Assembly (NCBI GenBank): GCA_029851415.1
Contig: CM056742.1
Location: forward strand, 92,680,748-92,744,747
Reading direction: 5' to 3'
Length of the DNA stretch: 64,000 nucleotides
Origin: Eretmocerus hayati
Taxonomy: Eukaryota; Arthropoda; Insecta; Hymenoptera; Aphelinidae
Of this stretch, positions 22,956 to 34,109 are shown in pieces; positions within the stretch are counted from its first letter, which is position 1, and the number at the start of each line of letters is the position of its first letter. The translations under genes and the position numbers were made by a program. The notes under the pieces are model-generated. The model did no database searches. It was not told the origin of the DNA and saw only the letters and a program-made list of their open reading frames with translations.

Positions 22956-24814
22956 TTCTTCCCTTCCTGCATCTATATGTGGTTCTTGCCCTCTGGTACG
23001 CAGTGCAGTTGCTGGCCCCAGATCTGTGGTCAGATTTGGACCCGATCGCCGCACAGCTTAGGCATTTTGGTTCTTCCTCGCAAATCGCAGCAAGGTGCCC
23101 TGGTTCGCCGCATTGGAAGCAGAGTTTTGGTTTCCGTTCCTCTGCCTTCTCTTTTTTGCATCCCGAGACCTTGTGGCCGTACTCTAAGCAGTTATAGCAC
23201 CGTGGGATGCCACCCTCCTCGCGGATCCTGACCCTGCCCCATCCAACCTTTGGCTCCTTCCAGTTGAGGAGATGGTGGGCCAGTCTCGTTGCGATCGAGA
23301 CAACAGCGGTTTGGGTGCCGCGGTGGCCACTCCGGATGGACTTGACTACAACGGCACCCTTCTCGTTTTCTGGTAGGGCCTTCGCGAGGTCATCCCTCAC
23401 CTTGATTATGTCGACATCGTAGTCGACTCCAAGCACCTCGAGGGTCGTGCTGTTTGCTAGACAGTGGACAGCTCCTTCTTGCCCGACGACTGGTGCCAAC
23501 GCTGCCTTGACGGCGGCGACATCGGTGCCCTTCTTGAGTTCAAGAAGGACTTGGCCTTCTTGGGTCTTGCGGATGCCCGTGACCTTAGAGCCCACTTCTT
23601 CATCGAGTTCATCCGTTTTTATCCTGCGCAGCATGTCTGCGTAGGTTAGCCCACCTTGTTTGGCCGTAACGAGGACGGCTTCGGGCCTCACCCTTCTCGG
23701 CTTCATTTTCACTTTCTTTCCGGCGGCATCGTCCGATCTACCGCTTTTCTTTGCCCTTCTCGCTTGTTTCTTTGACACCACTTCCTTCCAAGGCCCATTC
23801 TGCTCGGGCCGATTGGGCGTTGATGTCGAGCGCGGTGTTCCGAGACCTCCCGGTGGAGGTTCGTATCGCGTCGCCTTTGAACCGCGTTGTTGCCCCGGTC
23901 GCGATTCCGGTTTCCCTGCCCCCCTTCCCTGGAAGCCACTACTCGACGCGGCCGGTTTTTTTGTGACCGGAGGCTGCACATTCCCCCTCGCTTTCAGGGT
24001 CTTTTCCGTTTCAAGGAGTGTTGTCTCGAAAGCAGCCCGCTTCGCCTTGTCTGTCGCGAGTAGGCCTTCGAGCGCGTGGCCTATCTTCTTGAGCTCTTCG
24101 ATGTCACCCTTGGTCCCTTCTGGATTGCTGGAAACGGACTCGGCTATTCCTATAACCAAGTTGAAGTGCTCGAGGAGGAGATATGTCTTCTCCTCCGTCT
24201 CTTCCCGGCACGTTTTCAGGTCTTCCCATTTCCCCATGAGATCGCCTGCCTCGTTTCCACTCCTCTGTCGTGCCGCATCTCTGGTTGAGGGGATCCACCC
24301 TATCAGGCACCTCATCGTGCACTCCCCTCTCGAGCAAACCGTTTCCAGGAGTCAGGATTGTTCCGTTCCCCTAGGAACCTATAGTGGAGTCGGACTCGCT
24401 CGAGTCTGAGCTCAAGTTGACGACGTCATCAACCTCGTTGCTGGGTTGCGTCATCTGGATCCTGATAGCGGGTTTGATCTTCAGCAGCTTCTCTGCCGCC
24501 TCTCGTGCTTCTGCTGCAACTTTCGCGTTCATCCCTCGTTGGCTCGGAAATGTGAGCTTTGATTGTTTGAACACTCGCTTCTCTGCTCCGTCACTCGGGC
24601 CCTTTCTCTTCCTGCTAGGGGTGAGCTCAGCTTCTCCATGGCGTAGGTTCTTCTCTCCCGCACCTTCCACCAGCAGCGTATTTCCATCGCTTGTAGCTGT
24701 ACGCGTTATTCCACCAGCCAAGTGTGCCACTGGTGGCGCGTTTTGCATCGTTGCCCCCCCCCCCCCTAAGATCCGAATGGGGCCCCGCTTTACTTGGGGA
24801 ATTCTTGCCGTCAA
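22948..24814 (-). pseudogene. R1-type ORF1 (gag-like, three CCHC knuckles)
   Basis: RNA-binding gag-like protein that packages the LINE RNA. An acidic/basic N-terminal part lies at 24814-24371, rich in Ser/Asp and ending DSSESDSTIGS, then a stop. The body reopens in another frame at 24315-22948 (455 codons): helical segment, Gly/Pro/Arg-rich linker, basic KKVKMKPRRVRPE, an alpha/beta domain, then knuckles starting CYNCLEYGHKVSGC, CFQCGEPGHLAAIC and CLSCAAI. The break between the parts is at about 24340-24371. The last bases overlap the ORF2 start. Length and layout fit R1-clade ORF1. Confidence 0.85.
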
Positions 24815-25063
24815 TGCTGGACATCATCTTCTTTCTTCTTCCAGGGCCTGGAATCGCATGCTGGCCGACCCCGGACCAGACCAGCAAGGGTGTGGTGTTC
24901 TATGTGATGTTGGTATGTTTGTGTAGTGCTTGAGCAGGCGTGAGTATGGTGCATGTATGGTGTAGTGTGTGTGTTAGTGTGAGTGCAGGACTCGGGTCCG
25001 GAGGGGCGTCGCTCCCTCAAGCTCCAAGTGCAACCCTAATGTCACACCCAAAGCCCCCTACGG

Positions 25064-25202
<139 letters not shown>

Positions 25203-25493
25203 CGGTGAGTATATCAACACGCATCTAACATCGCTCTGTGTTTGAACGTATTTTAAACCATCGAAACGTCGTCCCGAGTGGCACTTTCTTGCAGATTGGG
25301 TTTCCTCCTGCAGGCTCAAACCTCTGGAGCATCACTGCATGGCTCCTGCACGAGCCTGGGAGGAATAATTCCAATTCTGCATCCGCAATCCCAACATCGG
25401 ATCAGCAGTGCTTGGCGCTCAAAGTGAGTCTTGTGCGCACGCTCGGAGGTCGTCTGCTTTGCTTACCTGCTGTCTGCTACGCCGCCCCGCACG

Positions 25494-27290
25494 ATGAGCG
25501 ATAACACCTGCTGCGTCTGCAATGGCGTTTTAAGATCAGGTAGCAGAGAATGCGGCACCTGTAGAAAATCAGCTCATGTCAAATGCTCGAAGACATCACG
25601 AGGTGCAGTGACATGCGAGCGGTGCCTGCAGGTAAGCGGAACTCCGAGTGTAAAATCATCCTCGAGTGCGTCCAAGCAGACGACTCTGACCACCCGCTCG
25701 AGCATTCAGCCATCCAGAGAGAGAGAGAAGGAAGATGCAAGCTCACGAAGTCGTGTGAGTAGTCAGCTTGCCGCACACACACAGTTAAGCTCACGCAAGT
25801 CGTCAGTGAAGTCTCCCCCCGCATCGCTGACCACCACCACCGGCCGCAGCGCAAAGCTCCCCACCAACAGTGGCTCCCTTCCACCTGAGAGCCCACAGCT
25901 CACGCTTGCGGGGCATAGACTGCCGACTGCTGCTTCGAATGAGTCTCGCAGCGTCCTCACTCGCCAGTCGAGCACACTAGAGCCCGCGAACACTCAAAAT
26001 GGGCAGGATGATATGCGGACCAACTCTGCCTCTCAGTCATCGCTCTCGCCACCGCTAGAGCAAAGAACTGAGACGTTGCAGAGCAACACCACCAACTCAG
26101 CAGCAGGAACGACGTCATCAACATCGACGCAGTCAACTTCTTCTGACACCAAGTGGGTGCTGATAGCGCAGACTACTCTGGACCTTTTTTACCGTCAGTA
26201 CGAAATGCTCCAGAATCAGCTCGACGAGATAAGAACTCTCGTGAGCCGACAGGGTAATGCCTTTATGTCTCCACCTCCCACCCCAGCAGTGAACGAGGTG
26301 GATGACCGACTCTTGGCACGCATGTCATCTCTCGAGCACCTTATTGAGAGGCAGAACTCCAGGCTGGAGGAGCTTTGCTCAGATCGTCAGCTTCTTCTGG
26401 AGCAAAATTCTACTATGAAAGGCCAGATTTCCAGCCTGACCGATTTATTAACAGGTAGCCAGAGTAGTCTGCAAAACAATAGAATTATTATTGATGAGAA
26501 TAGTAATGCCGAATCGACACATCAATCCTCTCGTTCCATAATTCCACCCACAATAGGAATATCCCCCCAACCACAGGGTGGGAGGCGGGGGCAGGGACCT
26601 ATCAGTGATGGTCTTGAGCCCTGTAAACTGATAATTAATGGTGCTTTAACGAAAGACTCTGTGGCCTCGCCGACAGTGATACGTAATATCTCGTTCGCAG
26701 TGCTCAAGACCATCTTTCCACGTCTGGAGAGAGAAGACATTGCTGATGTTTCTGTTCTGCCACCAGCGCGTGTGTCTGGGGGGACACCGAATAGTAAATC
26801 CGATTCATCTTCAAATCCCTCTGCTGCCGATTCACGCACACCTCCATCATGCGTGGTCCAACTCTCCAGCAGTCGTTTAGTTAAGGAGGTGGTTCAGGCC
26901 AAACGCTCAATCACCCATAATTATTTCACGGCGAATAACATCCAGCCGGATTTGCTTGACCCCGATACCAAAGCTCATGTGCCAGATCGTAAGATCTACG
27001 TAAACGAAATGCTCCCCCGTGAAAAATACAAAGAATATATACGCTTGAGGTCCGTCGCACGTGGGTTGGGCTTGAAATACGTCTGGCACAGCGGCGGACG
27101 TTTCTGGGTTAGGCGAAAAAATGGTGAGCGAGCACATACGTTTGAATCTCTCGCGGATCTGCAGGTCATTCAAACGGCCTGTCGAAGTGTTCGAAAACCC
27201 ACTAGTGCGTCCTCAAACAACACCCAGGGATGCACCTCCTCTCCGGAGCAGAGTGGTATTTCGGCAGCAGATCCAGTGAGAACTCCTTGA
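25494..27290 (+). CDS. LINE ORF1: PHD finger, coiled coil, FP-like C-terminal domain
   Basis: RNA-binding/chaperone protein of an insect LINE. The start is the ATG of MSDNTCCVCNG rather than an upstream one at 25431, because it places the zinc finger at the N-terminus. Domains: PHD-type Cys4-His-Cys3 finger (CCVCNG ... CGTCRKSAHVKC ... CERCLQ) in residues 5-43; a Ser/Thr-rich low-complexity linker to about 210; a coiled coil at about 230-310 (YRQYEMLQNQLDEIRTLV, HLIERQNSRLEELCSDRQLL); and a C-terminal region with VYVNEMLPREKYKEY-type order and WHSGGRFWVRRKNGE, like the baculovirus FP C-terminal fold found in such ORF1 proteins. It ends at TGA 27288-27290, in the same frame as ORF2. Confidence 0.85.
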   Translation: MSDNTCCVCNGVLRSGSRECGTCRKSAHVKCSKTSRGAVTCERCLQVSGTPSVKSSSSASKQTTLTTRSSIQPSREREKEDASSRSRVSSQLAAHTQLSSRKSSVKSPPASLTTTTGRSAKLPTNSGSLPPESPQLTLAGHRLPTAASNESRSVLTRQSSTLEPANTQNGQDDMRTNSASQSSLSPPLEQRTETLQSNTTNSAAGTTSSTSTQSTSSDTKWVLIAQTTLDLFYRQYEMLQNQLDEIRTLVSRQGNAFMSPPPTPAVNEVDDRLLARMSSLEHLIERQNSRLEELCSDRQLLLEQNSTMKGQISSLTDLLTGSQSSLQNNRIIIDENSNAESTHQSSRSIIPPTIGISPQPQGGRRGQGPISDGLEPCKLIINGALTKDSVASPTVIRNISFAVLKTIFPRLEREDIADVSVLPPARVSGGTPNSKSDSSSNPSAADSRTPPSCVVQLSSSRLVKEVVQAKRSITHNYFTANNIQPDLLDPDTKAHVPDRKIYVNEMLPREKYKEYIRLRSVARGLGLKYVWHSGGRFWVRRKNGERAHTFESLADLQVIQTACRSVRKPTSASSNNTQGCTSSPEQSGISAADPVRTP

Positions 27291-30218
27291 CTGAATATAG
27301 CTGCTGAGGAGCGACGAGGGGGTGGAGGTTCCTTAAAAGCGGGATTTATCAACCTTAACTCCCTGACAGATAAGATTGAGCATCTACGCTTGCTCGTCGC
27401 TAACGATCCCTCCTATCATCTATTTGGGGTGGCCGAGTCGAAGCTAGATGAGTATGTGGATGACAGTCTCGTTCAGATTCCAGGTCTTTCGTTGTTGCGA
27501 CAAGATCGCAACAGAGAGGGTGGAGGAGTTGCCTTGTATGTGCGCAATGACTTCAAAATTGAGAAGTTAGTTTCGTCAAATACTTTTGGGCCGGGGAAAC
27601 CTGGCGTGCCTGAATTTCTTTTCTGTAGCGTACAACAAGGCGGCTCACCCCCAATACTAGTCGCGGTAATCTATAGACCCCCAAAAATCGCCATGCAGAA
27701 GGACGATGGGCTGTTTGGCTCGTTACGCCGGCTGTGTGGAGATTACAGTCACAAAATCATTATGGGTGATCTGAACGCTGACTTGTTGGACACTGCTCAT
27801 CCCGACACCAAGACATTGACTGCACTGACAGAAGAACTCGCCTTACAGATAGTGCAGCATGGCCCGACTCATCAGCACAACCCCAATGTATCTCATACAT
27901 GGATTGATCACATTTATGTAGATGACAACGACACCATAACTGACTTTCAGAACAGACACCTGCCCAGTTTCGGGGGGCACTCGGTCATTGACGTCACCAT
28001 CAACGTCTTTACCCCTACTCCGCCAAAAAATTCCTTCAAGTATAGGGATTTTCGTAACATCACCCCGGAGATATTGAATGACCGTCTGCTTCGCTGTGAC
28101 TGGACAGCTCTTGAAAATGCCGAAACCAGTTTGGAAGACGCAATTCACTGCTTGAATGAAAATTTAAAAATTGTTTTAGATGAACTAGCACCGGAAAAAA
28201 CTATAAACCCGCGTAAAAATGATGCTCCTTGGATTGGTCCTGAGTTGAGGGTGCTCATGAATAAGCGAAACGCGACGCGCAGGCGCTGGGAGCGCATGCA
28301 ACGCAACCAGCGCAAGTGTCCTGAGCTTCAAAATGAATACTTTCGGCTTAGCGAAGAGGTCGATCTGCGCATTGAGCAAGAGCGTAATTCCTTCCTTCAA
28401 AACCATCTTTCAGACGCTCTTGATCAGAACAAGAACATCTGGAAGGAGATGCGCAATCTCGGCCTCTTGCCCAAGAGCAAAGAGGAAGAACTCCACGGTT
28501 TCACACCGGATGAGCTGAACGCTCACTTTGCGGGGGTTTCCGTTTCGCCTCACGAAAATATCAATGAAGCAATGGACGATATTAACTCTGCACCGGAGGA
28601 GGGGTTTAAATTTAAGCCCACAAATTTCAACAATGTAGTCCTTGCTATTAAACATTTCTCCTCGCAGGCCCGTGGGGTGGATGGGATCCCCCAGAGCGTG
28701 ATCGCGAAGGCTCTTCCGGCAGTTGGTGATCTTATTGTACATATTTTCAATTCCTCTTTCGCTCATAGCGTTTTTCCTGAGACTTGGAAGCAAGCGCAGC
28801 TGATTGCATTGAAAAAGACTGTAGCTCCATCAACGGTCTCGGACTTCCGTCCCATAGCGCTGCTGTGCTTCCTTTCCAAGGTTTTGGAAAAAATTGCACA
28901 TGACCAAATCACGGAGTATTTGAAAGTAGAGAAACTTCTTGATCGCTTCCAGACTGGTTTTAGGCAACACCACAGCACCCAGACAGCTTTGCTAAAGTTG
29001 ACGGATGACATCAGAGTAGGCATTGATAGGAAGAAGATCACCTTACTCCTACTATTCGACTTTAGCAAAGCCTTCGACACAATAACACCGTCAAAGCTGT
29101 TGAGGAAGCTCCGAAACCTTGGATTCTCAAGGTCGGCACTCCTGTGGATAAAATCATACTTACAAGGCCGCACCCAAATAGTCACTTCAAAATCCGGTAG
29201 TTCTGATTGGCTCGAAACCAATCTGGGTGTTCCACAGGGATCCGTTCTCGGGCCTTTACTCTTCAGCTTATATGTTAATGACTTACCTGGTTTGCTAGAT
29301 GGAAAGTCGGTATATCATCTATTCTATGCGGATGATCTTCAAATTTATCTCCAAGTCGAGAAAACTAAGATCAAGGAAGGCATCACTCGGCTAGGGGAAG
29401 TAGGACGACTAATTGCTGAATGGGCCAGAAGTTCCGGCCTGCGTCTCAACGCTGGCAAGACCAAGGCAATCTTCTTCAGCTCTGAGAGGAATATCAAAGA
29501 CCTGAAGAGAATGGACTTGCCAGGAGTTGAGATAGAGGAAGGAAAGTTCATTCCGTTCAGCGACACGGTCGTGAGTCTTGGTGTTACACTTGACAGTGAA
29601 CTGACGTGGAAACCGCACATCGACCAAGTAACTAAGAAAGTGAATAGAGCCCTATACGGATTGCGGTTTTTTAGGGCGTGTATCACCAGACCTCTCCGAA
29701 TTCGCCTAGTCGAGTCATTAGTTCAACCGCATTTAGATTATTGCACAGTCGTGTACCTCGACGCCACGGACGAACAGCGGCAACGGATACAGCGACTGAG
29801 CAATTCATGTGTGAGGTACATTTTTGATCTTAGGAGAGACGAGCACATCACCCCGTTCAGGGAGCGTTTGGGTTGGTTACGTACTGATTCGCGGAGAATG
29901 TACTTCGCAGCACTTTTAATGCATAAGATCATGCATCTTGGAGAACCTGGCTACTTAGCTGCGATGTTTACCAGGTACCAATCTGAACGCCCCGCACGTG
30001 GTGACGCAGAAGAGCGGGTACTCAAGGTTCCCAATATGAGACTTGAGTACGGAAGAAGATCATTCCAGGCTCAATGTGCTCATCTGTGGAACTTTCTCCC
30101 TCCGGGCTTTCGGCAGCTGAGGAAAATATCAGTATTCAAAGAGGCCTTAAAAGATTTCCTCCTGACTCAGTCTTCTCAGAGGATTGATGTGGAGAGGAGG
30201 CATTATTTTAATCTCTAA
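27291..30218 (+). CDS. LINE ORF2: AP endonuclease and reverse transcriptase
   Basis: Nicks target DNA and copies the LINE RNA. The frame is open directly after the ORF1 TGA. No ATG precedes the endonuclease; the first in-frame ATG is near 27693, inside it. Endonuclease motifs: GFINLNSLTDK, FGVAESKLD, GDLNADLLD, HTWIDHIYV and GGHSVIDVT. RT motifs: FRPIALLCFLSK, TGFRQHHSTQTAL, LLFDFSKAFD (motif A), GVPQGSVLGPLLFSLYVND (motif B) and FYADDLQIY (motif C). The C-terminal region is shared with the 9.6-kb copy. About 975 codons, normal length for the family. No internal stop, so the enzyme could be active if translated by readthrough or reinitiation. Confidence 0.9.
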   Translation: MNIAAEERRGGGGSLKAGFINLNSLTDKIEHLRLLVANDPSYHLFGVAESKLDEYVDDSLVQIPGLSLLRQDRNREGGGVALYVRNDFKIEKLVSSNTFGPGKPGVPEFLFCSVQQGGSPPILVAVIYRPPKIAMQKDDGLFGSLRRLCGDYSHKIIMGDLNADLLDTAHPDTKTLTALTEELALQIVQHGPTHQHNPNVSHTWIDHIYVDDNDTITDFQNRHLPSFGGHSVIDVTINVFTPTPPKNSFKYRDFRNITPEILNDRLLRCDWTALENAETSLEDAIHCLNENLKIVLDELAPEKTINPRKNDAPWIGPELRVLMNKRNATRRRWERMQRNQRKCPELQNEYFRLSEEVDLRIEQERNSFLQNHLSDALDQNKNIWKEMRNLGLLPKSKEEELHGFTPDELNAHFAGVSVSPHENINEAMDDINSAPEEGFKFKPTNFNNVVLAIKHFSSQARGVDGIPQSVIAKALPAVGDLIVHIFNSSFAHSVFPETWKQAQLIALKKTVAPSTVSDFRPIALLCFLSKVLEKIAHDQITEYLKVEKLLDRFQTGFRQHHSTQTALLKLTDDIRVGIDRKKITLLLLFDFSKAFDTITPSKLLRKLRNLGFSRSALLWIKSYLQGRTQIVTSKSGSSDWLETNLGVPQGSVLGPLLFSLYVNDLPGLLDGKSVYHLFYADDLQIYLQVEKTKIKEGITRLGEVGRLIAEWARSSGLRLNAGKTKAIFFSSERNIKDLKRMDLPGVEIEEGKFIPFSDTVVSLGVTLDSELTWKPHIDQVTKKVNRALYGLRFFRACITRPLRIRLVESLVQPHLDYCTVVYLDATDEQRQRIQRLSNSCVRYIFDLRRDEHITPFRERLGWLRTDSRRMYFAALLMHKIMHLGEPGYLAAMFTRYQSERPARGDAEERVLKVPNMRLEYGRRSFQAQCAHLWNFLPPGFRQLRKISVFKEALKDFLLTQSSQRIDVERRHYFNL

Positions 30219-30602
30219 ACTGTGATAGGCTTGGGCTCTTTTCAACCGGCGTTTCCTTTTTTTAAAAGAGTCATACGTGGCTACTTCGCCACTGAATTGT
30301 AATTCCTGTGATATTTCTGCTGGACCAAGCCTTTATATGCCTTTCTACGTGAGAATGTCCTCTCTCCTTGATCGTTCTTGTGAACACTGATATATATATA
30401 TATATGGAAATGTATTTTATCATTCTCTTCCTGACTTTTATGCATCTCTCGATGCCTTAAAATGACTAGTCACTTTCTGTGATAATCCTAATATTCCTTG
30501 ACCAAAAATTATTTATACTTTTTATATATTTATTATGTAGGTGTAACATATGTGACATATGCCACTGTATTTTTCAATTTTGCCCTCGGGCGAATAAAGG
30601 TT

Positions 30603-30642
30603 ATCTATCTATCTATCTATCTCTCTCTCTCTCTCTCTCTGA
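30603..30642 (+). repeat. LINE 3' microsatellite tail (ATCT)n/(CT)n
   Basis: Follows the 3' UTR of the CR1-type LINE ('cgaataaaggttatct'). The sister copy has ATCA repeats at the same position, so the tetranucleotide tail belongs to the element rather than to the target. Confidence 0.8.
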
Positions 30643-32187
30643 CTCTACACTCTTGCGCAACCCAGGCCGTATACTTACTCGATACTCCTGCACTCCTGAT
30701 ACTTGGTCTCGCCGTACGGAGAGTCAAAACACCCCTCATGGGTGCGTTCACCGCGCCCCATATGTGACCATGTATCAGTTGAAACAATGGACCGATATCA
30801 GTACCCAGATACTGAAATATAGTCCCAACATGCAAATTTCAACCCTTTCAACACCTAACCCCATGTAAAAGCTCACGATACTGTCTCTGGGACCCTGAAG
30901 TCGCTGGCCCACGCTATAGCACATATTGATGTGTAATTCTTTTGATATAATCACCTCACCCATGTCCAAGTTAGATCTCCACCGCATTATTCAACCTCCC
31001 GTCCTACTACCACCCCCTGACTCTGGCGGCCTAAGCTCGACAGAGAATCCCGAAGGTAATAGTTAATTAATCCAAGTTAATGTTCACCCAAAAATTCATC
31101 CGTCAAAGCTATCTATTGTCTACGGGCTCCGCAGCGTGAGACAAAGATTTTAAAACTCCCTAAAAACAATTGATCGAGGTCGCCAGGTACTGTCTAGTAC
31201 CGGATTTCACTTTTAACAAAAGAGTCAAATTGATAATAAACTTGCCGCGTCAGTTATAAAACCTCGAGCGGCGATGCCCTTTAGACCTTTTGAACAATCA
31301 ACCGGAGAGTTGCAGCTGCGTTTCAACAAAAAGTGCAACCTCAGACATAGAAATGAGTCACGTTCATTATCGACAGCGCTGTTCCTCGACCTTCTCAAAT
31401 CAATAAGTAACAATAGCATGAAAGAGTTTTTTTTAGGTTAACAGCCGGAAAATCTCCGGGAGTCTTGCGGGTCCGGAAAAGTTTATAGTTTTAACGAGGC
31501 AGAGGCGTGCAGGCACAAAGGCAAGAAACCTTCCCAAAATCCAAAAGCGCACTCTTATGACCCTTTGTTGGGTTTAGGGATCGTCTTCGTGCCGATGCAA
31601 TTCTGCTGACTAAAAATTCTTTAAAGTGAATGTACTGATAAGACGAGAAAATCGAGATAGATGTGGGGTTAAGTGCGAATTCCTATTACATCAGAATAGC
31701 CAATCTTATAATCGTCATGTGTATGTATTCATGATTTATGCTGGAAAGATAAACTCGACTCTGCTAAAAACGGTAGAAGAGATTACCCTCTCCAGTAAAA
31801 ATTGAATCACCTCTGACAACTTATAATCATGACCTAGCTGTTTTTAAGGGTGCGAATTCTATTTATGCGAGAGGCTCCCTGTAATCTCTGTAATCTGAGC
31901 AAACCTCAGAGAACGATATCGAATGAAAAAGGATAGCAACATATACTCCCGAGCTCAAAAATGTGAACAAGAAACTGCTGTAAAAATGGATGGTGTTACA
32001 AATATTTCAATGTGAACATCTAAATCTGATAAGTATACATGTGCTGAATATTAAACATGCAAATATTTTACAAGAAATATACGCCAGAGAATGTCTGGAT
32101 AGTAAGTATTTTCAGCACTGTAGGGCGCCACTCGTCGGGACATATAATATTCTTAGTACCGGTATTCAGCGCAATGAGCGCCAACTA
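30643..32187. other. non-coding region, no gene seen
   Basis: Mixed-composition DNA without recognisable coding similarity. Near its right end, at about 32110-32186, is one unit of a ~65-bp repeat ('gccactcgtcgggac...tagtaccggtattcagcgc'). A related unit lies directly after the MITE at 32991-33060. Confidence 0.4.
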
Positions 32188-32988
32188 CACTGTAAAAAAA
32201 ATTTATGTAAATTTACCACTCTCAGAGGGGGTAATTCTTGGATACCACTCTGGGAGTTGTGATTTTACAAGCGGCTTGTAAATTATTTCACCGTCCGACG
32301 GTAAATTTCATACAGCAGCGCCACCGCTTCGTCAGCTGAAATTTACCGTCGCGGTTGTAAATTTCTGTCTGCTGATTTTATTTTTTTTTCTCATTGAGCA
32401 CAACAGAGTAGATAGAAGCTCGGATGAGAGTGTAATGTGAATGTTGTGTACAAATATATCGAATTTATTAGATTATTTGATGACACGCATGATATAAACT
32501 TATTTTAGAATAGTTTGAGAGGAACACAGTTTTGTAAAAGATAACCTCAAAACCAAATCCTACTCCGGGCGGAACGACCGTACACAATGAAGTCACGAGA
32601 CTTTACTTCAATTTTGAAATAATCAGAGCAGACCGGATTGCCCTGGACTGCTCGGGGATGTCGTCGGAGTCACAGACTCCCTCTGTAGCGGCAACCTCGC
32701 GATGCCGAAGAGAGGCGAGGGCAGTTTAGATGTTTAGTTTACAGATTGAGTCTTCTGCTCGCGAGTCTAACTCAGCTTACTCCGCTTACTCGCGTCACGC
32801 ACGCGCAGTGCATACTTCTGTGGGATGAAATTTACCACTCTGAGAGTGGTATCCAAGAATTACCCCCTCTGAGAGTGGTAAATTCACAAGCGCTAGTAAA
32901 ATCACAAAAATAAGCTGAAATTTACAACTATCAGAGTTGGATATTTACCGACCTGTATTGTAAATTTACATTAATATTTTTTACAGTG
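32188..32988. mobile_element. 801-bp MITE with TA duplication
   Basis: The ends are CACTGTAAAAAAAATTTATG and the inverse of CACTGTAAAAAATATTAATG, flanked by TA at 32186-32187 and 32989-32990. Subterminal blocks ('tttaccactctcagagggggtaat') recur inverted inside. There is no coding capacity. A TA duplication and CACTG-type ends fit a Tc1/mariner-like MITE. Confidence 0.82.
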
Positions 32989-33327
32989 TACCAGGACCCA
33001 AAATATTCATAGTACCAACTTTTAGCGCGACAGGCACCACTTGCTGGGACCAAATTGTCCGTCCCACCAGGCCCCTCTCCAAGATGTTGCCGCCCCCAAA
33101 CTATGAGACTCAACCCTCCTTCTAAACTCATGAATAGGGCCCACGCCCTTTCCATTAATGTCAGCTCCACTTTGGGCGTTAAAGCCCGGGAATAACAAAA
33201 GACTATAAACACCAATTACAGGGCAAGATTCTACCCCGCCACTTAACCCTTTTTGTTGAGCTTTCCCTCTCCGGGAAATGCAGTTTCCACCCAGAAATCA
33301 TCGGGTCTCCGCATAGGAGCCCGCTTT

Positions 33328-33615
33328 TTACTCTGCTCCTGGACTCCGTTCTGGTTCGAGCAGTTTATCCAGTAAACGCGCTCTATTTTCAGAACTTAGA
33401 AAATTCTCATCGCATCTCAGGGCAGCTCTACGAGTTTCATTCATCCAGTCATTCAACCCCTTCCGAATCACTTGGAATCTTTTGGTCTCAAGATTAACAA
33501 GCAACATCTTAGGTGGAGGAATTTCCCACTGAGATTCATCTGCAAATCGCCCTTTCCAATTTTCCGGAGAAATCGTGTATCGAGTGGTGCCCAGGGATTT
33601 TATTCGAATGAAGAA
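33328..33615 (-). CDS. possible terminal exon of an unrecognised gene
   Basis: Minus-strand stretch of 95 sense codons ending in TAA (33328-33330). It is preceded by an in-frame TAG that also forms a plausible acceptor (GATGTAG, 33616-33622). Composition is protein-like, with a tryptophan- and proline-rich start (YTISPENWKGRFADESQWEI), then PPPKMLLVNLE and a basic helix NDWMNETRRAALRC. The longest ATG-started part is below 60 codons, so an ORF scan with that cutoff would miss it. I do not recognise the family. It could be the last exon of a host gene, an exon carried by a transposon, or chance. Confidence 0.3.
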   Translation of the reverse strand, partial: FFIRIKSLGTTRYTISPENWKGRFADESQWEIPPPKMLLVNLETKRFQVIRKGLNDWMNETRRAALRCDENFLSSENRARLLDKLLEPERSPGAE

Positions 33616-34109
33616 CTACATCACAACGTACCAGACGAGTAAGTTTTTGTGCATTCTTCCTTCATTCTGCTTTCCGCGGTAAGACCAATCTCTTAGGATT
33701 GTCTCATTTTAATCAGTGTAATTTTAGCACCGCGTCGCGTACCTGCGTGATTTCCGTGTCTTTCAAGCTGCTAATAGCGCTAAAGTCGTTGTTATAAGCG
33801 CCAAAGTCCCAAGAATTACACCTGAGATCACGTAGCTCCTAATGATTGTGGGAGGAGAAATACTCGACAATTTCGTCTGGGTTATTCCTCCAGAGCCAAT
33901 CATTGAGGAGCTTTTTAGGCTCAAGTGTGTGGATAACTCGCCGCAAATTAGGTTCCTTCTCCTTTTTGCGACAACATTGCAAACAGCATTTCATCGTCCA
34001 ATTTTTCAATTTTCAAAAGTTTCCCGAGTTTTTGGGGTTACTCCCAGACTCGCAAAAAAATAAATTCGGGATCAAAATAATGTAAATTCAAAGTACTTCC
34101 GATGTAACA

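Larger units (their letters stand above)
19929..24900 (-). mobile_element. R1-clade LINE, nearly full length
   Basis: The minus-strand order is 5' region (about 24.9 kb), ORF1 with three zinc knuckles, and an overlapping ORF2 with AP endonuclease, RT and C-terminal knuckle, ending at 19929. The ORF1 stop and ORF2 start overlap in ATGGCTAG, as in many R1 elements. Poly-C runs at about 22607-22620 and 24755-24768 disrupt the frames. The 3' end is unclear; below the ORF lies GA/CT-rich DNA. It is not sitting in a 28S gene. Confidence 0.85.
25239..30642 (+). mobile_element. CR1/jockey-type LINE, apparently complete
   Basis: Contains a 5' leader, ORF1 with PHD finger, ORF2 with endonuclease and RT, a ~400-bp 3' UTR and a tail of ATCT repeats merging into CT repeats (30603-30642). 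The truncated sister at 9557-10556 shares the last kilobase including the UTR. Both long frames are open and lie in the same frame with one TGA between them. The 5' edge is my estimate. It could be a recently active copy. Confidence 0.85.

Noticed and set aside
20157..24926. Plus-strand open frames up to 293 codons
   Set aside because: They are complements of the GC-rich R1-type ORFs on the minus strand, which carry all catalytic motifs.
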